Below are positions 1 to 13,033 of a stretch of DNA of 64,000 bases, one piece after another. The stretch's first letter is position 1; every line of letters begins with the position of its first letter. Source of the stretch: Gnetum montanum (taxonomy: Eukaryota > Streptophyta > Gnetopsida > Gnetales > Gnetaceae). A program made the position numbers and the translations under genes. The notes beneath the pieces are model-generated. The model saw only the letters and a list, made by a program, of their open reading frames with translations, was not told the origin of the DNA and ran no database searches. The DNA lies in contig MNCI01011084.1 in the NCBI GenBank assembly GCA_015680685.1, positions 576,431 to 640,430 of the forward strand. Reading direction: 5' to 3'.

Positions 1-3000
1 TTCTCATGTTGTAATCTTGGCCATTTTAAATTCTCATAGAGGCATCCATCCCAATATCAAAAAATGTAATGCTAAAGAGGCAAAAGATCATAGAGGTAAA
101 GAGAGGTTGATAATCATCCATAGCCCTAATGTAGACCCAAGAAGCTCCAAAATTCTCAAGAGGCAAGATGATCTAAGAGGTCAAAATAGGCTAAAAATCT
201 TCCCTAGCCTAATTGATACTCAAAAGGCTCCAAAATGTAAAATTATCCATGAGGTCAAAGAAGGCTTGAAAACCTCCATGTGAGATCCAAAACATATATC
301 ATGGTTAACAATGGAAATCCATTGAAATTTCAAAGTTTCCAATAAAATTAGAAGCATTAAAATATACCAAAAAAACCACATTAAGGCCAAGAAAGACAAA
401 TTATAATACCATAAAGGAGATCATTGAAAAAGGAAGAAAAAATCATCTAAAGAATAAAAACATTAAGAAATCATGACATGTGAGCATTGAAGTGACAACC
501 TTAAAAGATAAAATAATTACAAAAGATAAATAAGATGAAAAAAAAGAAAGAGAGAGAAAAAAGACTTTATTAAGCACCAATAAACAACTTGAAGATCTTA
601 AAGAAGAATCATTAATGAAAGGAATGAAAGACTTTAGCATACATCAAGCACAGAAACCAATAAAGGAGATGTCATCAATACAAGTTATAATTATAAAGAA
701 AGGATCATTGAGGCTCAATCAAATATACATTAAAGGAGAAATTGTCACTAGTTAGCTGATCTACATTTGATGTCATCTTGATTCTTATGATGTATTCAAA
801 ATGATAAAATTTAGTCAATAAAGAAGAATCATGGAAGACTCTATAAGAATCCAAATATGGAGAAATGACCACTTAAGAAGGAACAAAAAAAATTAAAAAG
901 AGGCATGAAAAAAGATTTAAAAAAAAAAGAAAACATGAAAAAGGAGAAAGAAGAAAAGTCAAAGTAGGTCCTCTTACAACATGACACCTGTCTCTTACTT
1001 GGAACCACTTAAGAGCATACAAGATTATAAGTGTTTACTCTCATATATGTTGGAACCACTCCAAAGCCAAGTATCTAGTTGAGAATCATTGAAATCATAT
1101 GGGCCACCTAGCATCATCACCTACCTTCCACTAGATCTCTCTTCAAGATGTAATTTGCAATCACATTAGTGGCTATTCATACTATACCTATGGATCAAGT
1201 AATCCAACCATGTTTTAGCCAATCATTCTCCAAAGGTTATATAAGGATATATATGGCCATTGTATCAAGAACACAATACAATAGAGAATTTTTTTTAAGA
1301 AAATAAGAAAATATAAATTAGAGAGATTTAAGAGACTAGAGAACTCCCCAAGAGATGGAGTGTGCTCTTAAGCACCTTAATCTCTAATCATAATATAATA
1401 TAAGAGAACGTGAGGAACTTCTTCACCCTTTGAAGTAGAGTCAAAAGTGCTCACAAAAGCATCTCCTTATGAATCATTGCATTGATACGTCATTTCATTC
1501 ATGATTGTAATAGAAGTTTATGATTTGCCTCCATGTTTATGTTTATTTCTCTCCTAAGTGTTAATATTTTGATGCTCTCTATCTATTAGACTATTTTATG
1601 AATAGATTTATCTCTCATGTTTGTAAAGATAGAAAATTAGAATAACAATTTCATTGGTTTTAGCATATTAGTTGTTTCATCTATTTCACTTTGATTTCCT
1701 TATATCAAGCATATCATCATTTCAACCTTATTTCAAGATATCATAAAAAACCATTAAAGAGAAGCCTAAAAATACAAATCTCATAGAGTCACTATAACAT
1801 CCTATATTCTTTGGCATTCATGGTACCTATGATTCTTTATCGAGATTGTGTTTCTTATGCATGGGTGTGCATTATGCATGTTAGTAGTTTGATATATTTT
1901 ATGGTTATGTACTTACTATTTCATGTTGTTGGGCTTTGACATGTATGTATCAATTAATGGTATTATGTATTTTTTATATTTATATATTTATTATTATTCA
2001 AAAAATGTGTATTAATTATATTATTAAGTAGCACATGGAGTAAATACTTTAATCTAATCTTGACCAGCTCCGAACCTGGAAAATTCTCTTAATGGTCATG
2101 GTATTGTGCTTTTTATGGGGATGTGGGATTGTTAGCACCAGCAAGGGGATCAATGAAAGATTTCTAGTAGAGCTAAAATCATGGAGCTTGTCATGTATAC
2201 ATGTGTGAATGGAGAAAAATCAAACCAAAATTTGGACTTCTAGATGTTTGGCAGCTTGTTACCTTGGTTTGGTACACATCAATAGTTAGACTATGAAAGA
2301 ATCAAGGCTAGATGGCACTAGATCAAGTAGGTATGACCTAGTACTTGGAGGTTGATTCCTATTATATGAATGAGGAGTAATGAAAGGATGTAATAGTGGA
2401 TCTCTCAAGAAGTGTAGGATGTGCTCACATGCTTCATGAACTAATAGAATGATTGGCTAAGATTTCAATGATGTTGTACTTCCTCCCTTTCTCTCTCTCT
2501 AATCCATTATTTATTATGCATCTCTTTTATTCCTTTCTTATCCATATTTTTATTTGGCATGAGGTCTATCAAGTAACATAAAGGATGAGATCTAGCCATC
2601 CAAGGGGATGGACTTGTGTTTGATGCTAATGTCTCACTAGTTATTAAGACTTCATGGGTGTCTCAAAAATAGGTTTTATAAGGGCAATAAAGATAAGTTT
2701 CTTCTTTGAGGAGGACTCACTTATAAATCCTTGGAATGTAAGAATCATATGTGATGCAACCAAATTTAATCTCCTAGTGATGGTAAACATTGCATTGCAT
2801 ATAGTACTTAATTGGTCTTCCACTTGTGTAAGTATCAATTCCTCATGATTTAAGGTTTGACCATGCTAGACTCTTTTGATCCAGCTCTATTATGCCAATA
2901 TTTTATTATTCTTAGTGCTATAATCACCCTCCTATTATTCTAACCCTACTTTTATAGCCCTTGGTTCATGGGATTGTACATATTAACCAATCAACTTTTC

Positions 3001-3460
3001 CCAAGACCCACAATATTGTCTAAGGTAATTTTATAACGCTCTTCTTATTTTGCTCATTGTACATTTTGTGAGGTTAATCCTAAATGATTTTGACCTGGTA
3101 TGGACCTCAAATAGTGCTCTGGTAGTAGGTGAAGATAAGTAGAGGACATGAAGGAACAAAGTTAGGCAAATTATCCATATTTGGGTGGGTGCATTATTGC
3201 ATCCTTGCATCAATATAGGAGCATTGGCACTCCTGTGCTAGTGCACTTTTGTGTCAATGAGCCTATATATAGTTAGGGTTCCCAAAATTTGCCTCGCACT
3301 ATTTATTTTGTATTTTTCTCTTCTCATTTACTCCCATGGATCAAAAATAATAAAAAACTCTATCAAAATAGGTGGATTGGTAATATTTTTCACACACTCT
3401 TCCTAGGTCTTCCTATCCTTGTTGTTCTAGCAGTGGTTCAAGCCTAGTATTTTTTCACTT
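1..3460. other. Unassigned AT-rich stretch, possible old LTR remnants
   Basis: No protein family is recognisable in any frame; the short open frames are low-complexity. A purine-rich tract at about 860-960 is followed by a promoter-like region with a CCAAT box near 1219 and a TATATAAG box at 1238-1245. A second TATA-like box lies at 3264-3272. A purine tract followed by a promoter-like block is how the 3' end of an LTR element often looks, so one or two very old LTRs are possible. I could not find matching ends, a primer site or a partner copy. Confidence 0.35.
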
Positions 3461-3839
3461 AGTTGTGAGGGAGAAACAACACTTCAAGTATGCATTTAAT
3501 GTTTTTGGTATATATTTAAGCATTTCTACCTCATCTATACTTATCCACACACACCATAATTTAACGATTTTGATTATGTTTTTCACATTTTTCTCAAGGA
3601 ATCATATTTATCATTGTTCTTATATACAACTTTGTAATGGTAGTATGATGTCTATGGAAAACTTGACTTTTAGTAGATTTCATAACTAATAATGTTGAGG
3701 TGATTGTGATCTATACTCTATTAATCAAGGAGGGCCAAGGTTGAACAATATTAGGCCTCTATTTATGAACCTTTATGTGAACCACTAGTTCCTAAGAAGG
3801 AATAAGGGAAATAACTTCAATTCCCTAATTTGTAACCTA

Positions 3840-6330
3840 AAGTCTATAGGCCCTACTCCAAAAAGACCTCCACCCAAAAGTACATCGAGAGGCAGGTAGT
3901 CACATTCTCAATCCTTGGGTCGAGCACATGTATAATAGTAGGAAACTAAGAAAGTGTCAGAGGAGTTGGTTGAAGATGAGGATGAGGATGTAGATAACAT
4001 ACAAGAGGGTGTCAGTGCTCATAATATCAACCAACAATCCATTCATGAGAAAAATAACTATCGTTAGTTCCTTAAGCTTGGTCCTCCTCAGCTCAAGGAG
4101 TCGCTACAACAAATGGGCTTCTATGATTACATCATCTAACCTTTCACATGATACTGACATGAGATAGATAAGTTCTACGAAAACCACACTACTAATGGTA
4201 CCATGACCTTCCTTGGTGAAGCTCTTATTCCTATTTCTACATGGGTAATCTCATGGACTACAAGATTCCCAAATGAACCAATCAATAACTAGTGGTCACA
4301 AATCCAAAAGACTAAGCCCAAGCTTAGGTCAAGGATCATGTTGGAGGCCTTTGACATGAATAAAGCTAAGAAGAAAATGTTAAAACATATCCTAGTCAAA
4401 AATTCTATGCAAAAAATTTTCATGCATAACTTTATGCTCACTAAACATCCATCGAGCATCTCTACCTACGAGGCTAAGGTTATGACATAATGAGAAAAAA
4501 GTGTACCATCAACATCCCATATTTTTTCTACAAGGGCCTAATCCAAAAGATCAAATATGTATCTAGAGATAGGAGTGAGGTTTATGCATTTCTAGGACTT
4601 ATCATAAAACTTTATGAACTAGTAAGCATAGTGAATCATGTGGAAGACATCCCATAATAGTAGGTATGGCAAACTAAAAGAACGTAATAGTGGTTGGTCC
4701 ATGACAACATCCTAAGGTCATTGGAGCTATAATGGGCTCAAAGGATTAGATGCATTTCGCAAATATATCCTATATTTGACCTTGAGACTAGCTTTGCTAG
4801 TGCCAATCCAAAACACCAATTGCACCTCAAGCATCTCAATGAACATAGGTGCAATGGCCTAGCTAATCCATTTTCTAACATCCTAGCTTTAGCATTAGGT
4901 GAAGCCAAGAACTTCTTCCTAGTGATGGTTCTTGGCTTTTCATGCATCTTAAGGATGAGGGGCAGGCTCCTACAATCTACGTTAAAGGATTGTAAAACCT
5001 TGGCAGCAATTTTCTGCAAATGATGAAAGCCATTGTGGGTGGTGAGGCCATAAGAGAGGATCTCTTCTAGTTTCCTCACCCATTGTTGAATGATCCATCC
5101 ATGGCTCATTTTGATGTTCCTACTCAATCTCAAAATCATGTGCCTTCATGGACTATTTTATCTTCACACTAATCACAACATAGCATGCATAACATCTAGC
5201 ATACAGTTGAAGTTCTTCAATTATTCATCAATCAACCTGGGACTAGTTGCTAGTGGTAGAGAAGCAAAGAGTTGTTACTAGTACTAAGTTATTTTTTAAG
5301 AACATCAACACTATAGTTGAGACTAAACTTGTCAAGGTACAAGCTAAGTTGAAAATTGTTGATGCTAACTAAAAATTTTATCTATGGAAGTTACAGAAAA
5401 GCCAAGTTGAGGTATGACAGTTGCATGAAAAATTAGAGCATCTTACATCATTGATACTAGCACCTTCCACAGTTACTCTATTGGTGTGGATCAAATACTT
5501 AGAGGTTGAACTCTTTAAGATGCATTGGATTGATGAGGAAGTTATATTTATGCAAGATGGCTTTAAGCACCAAATCAAAATGTTAAAGCATCAGTCCAAA
5601 AAATGGAAAATAATGAGCTAGGAAAAGAAAAAAAAATAAGTGCTTTCTCTTTCTCAACATGTGCAAATTTTGGAGGACAAAAGTAAAATCATGATCCAAT
5701 TTCGAGACAAGTACCTTCACACCAAAAAAGATTAATGGAACTTGTAGCAAAATTTCATAAGTAAGACTACTAGGAAAACTAATGAGCTCAAAAATATTCA
5801 TATAATTAATTAGGTAACCTAGGATGTTGAGGTGCATAGATTGCACAAACTTGTAGCTCTATTAAATGAATGAGTTATCAAGAAGAGGTGTGAAGTGAAG
5901 AAGAATTTCAACACCTTACATGTCAAAATCTATCAGATGGCTTCAGATGAAAAAACATTATAGGAGAAAATGCACCTATTGAAAATATGTGCATTCTCTA
6001 CCACAAAGCAAATATTGTTGTCCTTGAGAGAAGGCTTAGGAAGGCTAACAAGGACATTTAGGTAGAATGAATTAGGTATTTCTATGTGGTTCTAGCTTTA
6101 GTAGGTTAATCATGCATGGGACTAGAAGAGAAAATTCATTGAGTAGCAGTAGAACTAGGTGTTGTCCAATAGCTAAGAGGAGTCATGAGCAATTCCATGC
6201 TAATGCTAAGAAGTGGCAATAGGCATTTATGTGAGAGCAAGGATTGATGCATGAGAAAAATCAATATCTCCAAGAAAGGGTAACAAACCCAAGGAAACAG
6301 CTACATTGATTTCACATGTCTATACCTAGC
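3840..6330 (+). pseudogene. Decayed coding relic: plant-mobile-domain-like region plus long coiled coil
   Basis: One frame (codons starting at positions divisible by 3) can be followed from an acidic stretch near 3950 (EELVEDEDEDVDN) through about 4490 with only scattered stops. Near 4107-4290 it reads LKESLQQMGFYDY and then GEALIPISTWVISWTTRFP. The second string resembles the 'G..IP.....I....GLP' pattern of plant mobile-domain or putative plant transposon proteins that accompany many plant LTR elements. From about 5300 to 6060, in shifting frames, the translation is rich in K, E, L and Q with heptad-like spacing (for example QLHEKLEHLTSL), so a coiled-coil C-terminus is likely. Many stops and shifts make it non-functional. 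The domain assignment is inference from pattern only; a minus-strand open frame at 4738-5139 overlaps it but has no recognisable features. Confidence 0.4.
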
Positions 6331-7955
6331 TCTTCTAGCTGTTTTTCTTGCTAAGCAGGCACATCAAGGGGATTCTTTTCTCAACCATCATCTCCTAGTA
6401 CTTCTTGATGAGGTGGCTTTTACTTTATTATAACATAGTCATGATTTATTCATTTGTCCATTATATCATCCACATTAATCATGTTTTGTGTCTAGTTTGA
6501 GTCTTGTGTTTTGAGCTTTAAAGTTATGGGACTAGATTTACTTAGTCATGGAGGTATGATGAGTCATCCAATGGCATTCTATAAGTCAATTATAAGCTTT
6601 GGAATTAGCATGTATCACATGCACCTAGTATTTAGGCTTTTCACATACATGGTTGATGTTTTTATCTTTCAAGTATGCATCTTTGACTTCCAATTCCCAC
6701 TAGTAGGTTTGAAGTATGTTTTAGACTTCTTGAAAAGTTTTCATCTTCATTTAGAGACCCTTGGAGGGCTTCAACTTGTTCTTAGGCCTCTTGGCTTTCA
6801 TCTAGAAAATTGAATACAAAGTATGGTGGTAGGGGTATGATAGGTTCCCTATGCCAGCACACCTCCTATGTTAGTCTAAGGATGCTAACTCACCTCATTG
6901 ATGCTCTAGTTTGAGAACTTTGCCTCACTTATTATCTCTAGTATATTCTAGGTTATCCAAGTTGCATTGATGGGCCTCCATTAATGCCTGGATGCTAGCA
7001 AACCCTTACTATTGTGCTATGAAAACTATAAAAACATGGGATGAGCTTTGTATGAAATGAACTTTATTCTAAGTGTTTTCTTTAGGATTTTGACATCCAA
7101 TTTCATGTGAAAATATCTTCCTCCCTTGGGTAATTGATTTCTTCCTTGTTTTGTATGTGTTACAAGTTGTTGCTTTCACAAGTGTAGCTAAACTCTGTTA
7201 GAGTGCTACCATGGTTACATAGCCAAGAATAGTTTAGTTGATGCAAAGTCCAATGTTTGCATAATGAATAAGGCTTATATTTTTTCTTACTTTTGCACTG
7301 TTGATGCCTTAAACATTAAAATACCAAAAATATTATAAGATATTAAAATAACAAAAATACTTATTTTCTCATATTCATAAGTTGTGATGATTCACACTTA
7401 CCTAATGAGGTCACAACTCTACGACATGGTGTTGAGTCATTAAGGTTGTGACTAAGAGCCATTTTATGGCATTTTGTGTGTGTGATGTTGCACTTGTCCC
7501 TTGAGGGATTATGACATGAGCAATTCCCATATCCCTAGGTGGGATTGTAATGCATGTGTATTTATTATTATTGTCTATATCTCCTAAAGAAAAAATTTAT
7601 AATAATTTAAAACATAAAATTTTAAATATTTTCTAAACCTCACATCATGGCAACATGGATTTCTATTTGTTTCATATGTATTATAATATCTTTTATATTT
7701 ATTGAACACAACAATATACATGAGTGTTCTTGGAAATCCACTCAACATTGTCCTCAGTACTTACAACTAATCACACTATGATTTGTATGTTGCATTGGTC
7801 CAAAATTAATGGGACCCCTATCAAGTACTAGTAGGGGTTCATCATATCTGTTGAGTTCATCATATTATCTATTGTACTGATGATGGCCCCTCCAATATTC
7901 TTCACCATATCTTCTCATATGCCAACGTTATCTTCCTCTATTTTCATTTCAACTT
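6331..7955. other. Unassigned, probably decayed retroelement sequence
   Basis: I see no recognisable protein, RNA gene or LTR terminus here. The stretch lies between the coding relic to its left and a solo LTR to its right, and probably belongs to the same layer of old element sequence. The longest open frame (6511-6813, 100 aa) is hydrophobic, lacks family features and is preceded by stop-rich sequence. Confidence 0.3.
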
Positions 7956-8819
7956 TGATGAGTCATGATTTTCTTGGCTCCAATATCAGAGCCCCAATAT
8001 CATATACCTGATATCAGGCCCCTAGATGCATCATTGGATATCTGATATCAAGGGGTATGGGCCAGCCTATAAATATAGCACTTGGGAACATGGTTTGGGC
8101 AATAGTTTTGCATTAGTTTTTCATAGTTTTGTAAATAGAGTAGCCGAATTCTTGTAATTTTATTCCATAATCATAGAGAACAATCAATGAGTGCCAACAA
8201 AGTGGATCTGAGTCAGTTGTACAAAGTCTTATTTGACTAGCAATGTACCTGGACATATTCCATGAATGGCAACAAGATTGAGATTTATTCTTATTTATTA
8301 TAGCACTTTGACTTAGATTAGATTTACTTTCCATGAAATTTACTTTTCATGTACTAAGTTAATATTTACATTTTAATGCATGCTAATTAATTAAGCACAT
8401 AAGTATAACTACTTTGAACATGTGTATGACTCTTGGTAATCCCAACAACACTTAACGTTTGGTAACCCAGCAGCATTATATGTGTTCAAGATGTGCACAG
8501 GAAGTGGGATTGGATACTTATGTTAGGGTAGTTGATTATTAATTAGTAATCAAATTAGTTGAATTGATTATAAATTGAGTTTCAACCTATTTTTAATCAT
8601 AGAATAATAAAATATAAAATAATAAAAATCATATGCCTCGCTCTGGACTAAATCATATGTGACAAAGCTACCACTAGTCCAAATAGGAAGACAGTGAACT
8701 GTGATCAAGGCATAGTGATCTAACTGCCACAACTAATCTCATCCATGGAATTCAACTAGATCATGCATGAATGCTTGTGATTCATATGGTTGGACGTAGG
8801 GTTACCTTGCTGCTCATCA
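7956..8819 (+). mobile_element. Solo LTR of the A/B Ty3/gypsy group
   Basis: It starts TGATGAGTCATG and ends GCTGCTCATCA, matching the ends of the other A/B LTRs. It is flanked by the identical 5-bp target duplication AACTT (7951-7955 and 8820-8824). Inside are a GATATC-rich U3 (about 7985-8055), a TATA box at 8068-8076, and a U5 with the group's TTGGTAA-CCCAGCAG and TGCCTCGCTCTGGACTAAA segments. No internal domain adjoins either end. An exact duplication around a single LTR is the product expected of recombination between the two LTRs of a former complete element. Confidence 0.9.
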
Positions 8820-9711
8820 AACTTCATCATGATTTCTATCTTTCTTGAGATGTCTATCTTGGTTTCTCTTTCCATTCCTACCAAGTTTTTTATCTTAAGG
8901 TTTACATTTATCTTTATCAAAGCTTATTGATTATGATGATGATGATTATGAAGGGCTAGTAGAGGTTTGTTAGCTTGATCTCCTTTGGCAATTTCTTGGT
9001 TCTTCCTTTATGGTTCTACTCAAGGTTCTAGGACTTGAATTTCTCCTTGTTCTAGAATCCATTCCATTCCTTCCAAGTATCTTTTCCAAAGTTGAACATA
9101 GGCTTTGATGCATGTAGTCTTACATATTCAAGATAAGAGATCAAGAGATTGAATATTCTACATCTTCCTTTTCTAATGTTAGTATCAGTTGAGATGTATG
9201 TTTTCCCTTCTCATGCTCATTCCTAGCCTCCATAATAGCATCTGATCTAGCCTATGCTTTTATAAGCTCATAGGATCTAGTTATGTTCTTTATAACTTGG
9301 AAGCCCCATGGGTATGATCAAGAATAAATCTTAGTATAGTACCTTTAAGCATGAATGGGAAAACTAATCAAGTGGAAACATGATGTTGCCCTATAAGTCC
9401 ATCTAAATTATTCATCTTAATAAAATATAAAAGTAAAGTCAATGTAATAAGAATTAATATGAACATAAGAAATTTTTCTTTGAATTAGTCCATTCTAGGT
9501 ATCCTCAATATGAATTTGGTTATTTCCTTCATTAATGCTATCAACAGATGGGAAATTAGTCTTGTGTAGAAGCCATATTTCATTAATTTATTTAATGTGT
9601 ATTTTAAAATATACTAAGTTTTAGGAAAAATGAATTGTTAACTTCAATACAACAAACTTGTATAACATCAACTAACTAGAATGTCAATATCATTCCTTGT
9701 AATGGCACCAA
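8820..9711 (-). mobile_element. Internal relic of an old minus-strand LTR element (5' internal end)
   Basis: The segment ends at 9695-9711 with the reverse complement of a primer-site-like sequence (CCTTGTAATGGCACCA), directly against the start of a minus-strand LTR at 9712. It should therefore be the 5' part of that element's internal domain, reading leftward. On the minus strand short gag-like pieces rich in charged residues can be read (near 9040-9260), but frames are broken and I do not identify a domain. The solo LTR at 7956-8819 was inserted into this sequence, so the relic probably continues to the left of 7956. Confidence 0.45.
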
Positions 9712-10098
9712 TGATGAGCAACAAGTATTCTTTATATCCAACCATACAAATCACACAAGTGTTGAATTCAACCTGATCATACTTTGTGGATGACTCAAGG
9801 TACTCTCTAAAGAGCTAACGCATGATCACTGATCATTTCCTTCCACTTTAATTTGTTGTAGTTGAAGTATATGATTTAACTCAGAGTGATGTATATGATA
9901 TGATATGTTTAACATGAAAGTAAAAGTAAAATATTATAAATTGAATATTAAGTTCTAAATCTAAGAAACAATTGAAAGTGAATCCTATATTAGCCTAATG
10001 ATAATAAGTATTTCATTTTGGCTTACCATACATGTCATGAGCTAGTATAATTATCGTTAGGATTACTATGCAGCTTGCTACTAGGTGAACTAAGTGAT
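9712..10098 (-). repeat. Old LTR, first part (split by element A(+))
   Basis: Read on the minus strand this is the 3' portion of an A/B-type LTR. It begins (plus-strand view) TGATGAGCAACAAG and includes the conserved blocks CCAACCATAC and TACTAGGTGAAC. It is cut at 10098 by the insertion of element A(+), and the same LTR resumes at 16755. It is much more diverged from the other LTRs than they are from each other, so it belongs to an older layer. A closely similar fragment lies at 43374-43760. Confidence 0.75.
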
Positions 10099-10911
10099 TG
10101 ATGAGTCATGAATTTACTGGTTGTGATATCACAGCCGTAATATCGCAGCCGTGATATCGCAGCCGTGATATCACGGCCTGCCTCAATTTCTATAAATAAG
10201 GGGCAAATTTCCTTGTTCTAGGCATTAGTTCTTAGATTTTATTGTAAGTTTTTAAGTTTAGATTTCTCTCAACCCTTTCCTCCCAGTGTATGCTCATAGT
10301 GTGGTGATTGTAATTGTACGACATCCTTATTTGAGTGACGTACTTGGACATGCACATGACCGGAAATAAAGATTGATATTACTTCATCATTGCATCATTC
10401 ACTTAGCTTAATTATTTATTTAATTGTTATTTACTACTTTCTTATTTAATATCTTCTCACCCTAAACTCCTGTTAAATGTGGAATGAGTACGACTTGATT
10501 ACGAGCATTTAAGTGTGATTACTTGGTAACCCAATAGCGTACCTAGGATCTGTGCTTGGTAACCCCAGTAGTAGTCATGCATGAAGTCCAAGATGTATAT
10601 GGATGATCGAGAAACAGATGCTCATCGCACTTAGGCTAGCTTAGATTTTCTCTCACCCTCTCTCTCTTAACTTAGTTAATATTAACACTTTCCATTACAC
10701 TTAGGAGTAGCATTAGTGTAGGAACACATCATACACCTCATTCTGGACTAAACCATACATGACAAAGTTATCTAGATGGGAAGATAGTGAGCTATGACCT
10801 AAGGATAACTATCTTGATACCACAACTAGCCCGTCTTCAGAGTTCGACCGAATCACACGTGAGATGCTCATATTCGTATGGTTGAGTGTAGGGGTACCTC
10901 GCCACTCATCA
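10099..10911 (+). repeat. 5' LTR of A(+)
   Basis: 813 bp. U3 carries a GATATC-centred repeat array (10126-10178), followed by a TATA box (TATAAATAAG, 10191-10200) and an AATAAA signal near 10366 in R. U5 holds TTGGTAACCC blocks, CCTCATTCTGGACTAAACC and the terminal GGGGTACCTCGCCACTCATCA-type end. It is shorter than the 3' LTR (871 bp), mostly because its U3 repeat array is shorter. Confidence 0.93.
10126..10178 (+). promoter_or_regulatory. GATATC palindrome array in U3
   Basis: Three to four near-identical units of about 16 bp (type GTGATATCGCAGCC) lie head to tail immediately upstream of the TATA box at 10191. GATATC is self-complementary, so each unit is a small palindrome. The 3' LTR has an expanded version (about 15899-16010). 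The minus-strand A LTRs, both B LTRs and the solo LTR have diverged versions at the same place. Position and repetition suggest an enhancer or protein-binding array; function is inferred only. Confidence 0.6.
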
Positions 10912-10912
10912 T

Positions 10913-10929
10913 TAGTGCCGTTGCCGAGG
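10913..10929 (+). other. Primer binding site, tRNA-Asp type
   Basis: One base after the 5' LTR, TAGTGCCGTTGCCGAGG matches with two transitions the complement of the plant tRNA-Asp 3' end (TGGCGCCGTTGCCGGGG type). This priming site is characteristic of many plant Athila-like Ty3/gypsy elements. Confidence 0.8.
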
Positions 10930-11052
10930 ACAGTGCTAGTTATCTAGATTAGTTATATCATACAAGGTCTTTCTATAGGAATTAACGATATATATTTTAA
11001 GAAGAAATAATTACAAAAAGTCACATACAAATTCACACACAGTTTCACAATC

Positions 11053-13033
11053 ATGCCTCTCCTACAAGACTATGATAATGCCACATCTAGTGAGGCAATT
11101 CATTGGAGAACCAACGAATTATCTAACAATGAAGATTGGAGTACACAATCCGAAGTGGGGATTTCTTATAAGCATAAATGAAGGCAACATCATCCCAACA
11201 CATGAAAGCATAACTTACCTAATGATGATGAACCCCTACTAGCTACAAGCCTAACGCAAATACAAGAGGTTGTTTGAATCTTCCATAGGCATCGTAAAGA
11301 GAGTCGTCTACCCAGGCTTGATTTAAAAAACTTCCCTAATTTCTCAGGAGGCTATGAATTAGATCTGCATCAACATTTACAAGCCTTCTACGATGCCTGC
11401 GCATGGAACAACATTGATAACGGTTGGCAAAAACTCAAGCTCTTCCCTATGACACTCATTGGCCAAGCAAAAGTATGGTATATATCATTAAAACCAAATT
11501 TAATATGACGTTGGCCAACAATGGTAGAAGTCTTTAATGAAATATATCAAACCTACCTAAGAGTTTTGGCCTTGAGGAAACAAATCCAAGAGTGGAAACA
11601 AGCACAACATGAACCCTTGGATATTGCCTTAGAAAGATATTATGCACTGTTAAACAACTGTCTAGGCCATGAGTTCTTCGAAGAAAGGCTAATGTACCAT
11701 ATCATTGATGGGCTTCATGATGAAACAAGAAAGCCCGTAAGGATGTATGCCCAAGGACAACTATACAAACTACAAACCCATCAATTACAAGAGCTTATTA
11801 AGCGGGTAGCAAAAGAAGAAGGAGAGATGGCTAGATGGGAGAGTGTTGAAAAACATCAACAGGACCAAAATCTCAACTTAACAAAGGTCCATAATCACAA
11901 AAGGAGAAATCAACCTCCCACAAGGGGAAAGAACCACCTTTGCCAGTACAACAATCATTAGAGGAAGTTGAGGCAAAGATCAATAAGATGTTGGAATGGA
12001 TGCATAAAAAGTGTGCAGAATATATCGATATCATTGGAGATAGATTTTTGACAATCTGAGAAGTAGGACAAAGTATCACTAGACAATTAGGAAGAAGGGA
12101 TAAAGAACACAAGAGCTCAACTACCAATCATACGTATGAATGCAATATTTTCCTGTATGATCATCCCAAGGGCCAGTGCCCAATCCTATTACATCTATAT
12201 GAGCATTGGGGAAGCACTTTACACCTAGAGTTCATACAAAGATATTGTGTTCGATCATAGTGGAAATAATCCCAATCATGGGGGAAGCCATCCCTAAACT
12301 AGAGACACCCTTACTATCCTCTGAATCCAAATGCTTATCGAGTTCAACATCCTGTTTCTTCAACTGGGTCAACATACTCTATCTCACTGCATTACAATTC
12401 TTCTCAATACTATCAGCCCATGTCCTCAACACAACCACCACGTTGTGTACCTTACACTTCTCCTAAATTTCAACGTTCTCATCCTTTCCCTCCTTCTACA
12501 TCGCCACCTATTGTTCCTAAAGTGTCTACACCACAGCAACAACCCCTGAACGTTACTTATGCTACTATTGCCAACAGCAGTGAGAGACCTCAACAACATC
12601 GAAGGCATCCCTTCTTTAGAAATGACCCTAGGAAGGGACAACAAAATTCCAAGGCCATTGCATCCTCCAACTTGGCACAAGTCCAACATTGTGGTGCACC
12701 CTTATTTTCGAACCCAATGCCTCATGTCACTTCATTAGGGCCACTAATTAACACTCCAACAATCATACGCCCCAATGAACATAGGCATGGAAGGAAACAT
12801 CCTGATCCTTGCATACCATTTTAAGGTCACAAATATCATAGTGGATCAACTCCTTACCAGGAACCACATCTTATAAATTTCCCCACTATGCTTACTATAA
12901 TCAAGTGTGTGAACCCCAATAGGGTAAGTATGACCAAGTCCCAATATTTTCAACATGCAAGGATCCTCATCTTCCATTTATTAATCCTTACCATCCTAAA
13001 CTATTTAGTTATGGGGGATATCCCCCATTCTAG
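11053..13033 (+). pseudogene. gag: Decayed gag of A(+)
   Basis: Gag forms the particle and binds element RNA. The frame opens at ATG 11053 (MPLLQDYDNATSS) after an untranslated leader. The retrotransposon gag domain runs from about 11310 to 11830: a FSGGYELDLHQHLQAFYDAC segment, then KLKLFPMTL and W....L, then an uninterrupted part at 11521-11961 with LRKQIQEWKQ and LERYYALLNNC. A zinc-knuckle relic follows near 12140-12180 (first Cys, then HPKGQCP). After it comes a Pro/Gln/Ser-rich tail with CVPYTSPKFQRSHPFPP, ending at the stop at 13031-13033 (YGGYPPF). The knuckle type C-x2-C-x3-H-x4-C, seen whole in the minus-strand copy, is the Athila/TAT style. In-frame stops (for example near 11186 and 11506) and a shift after 11961 break it. 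Confidence 0.85.

Noticed and set aside
4738-5139. 133-aa minus-strand open frame
   Set aside because: It has no recognisable domain, sits opposite a plus-strand coding relic and has no upstream or downstream continuation. It is most likely a chance frame.
10126-10178. CRISPR-like short repeat array
   Set aside because: The units are directly adjacent without unique spacers, lie in a plant LTR upstream of a TATA box and recur in all related LTRs.
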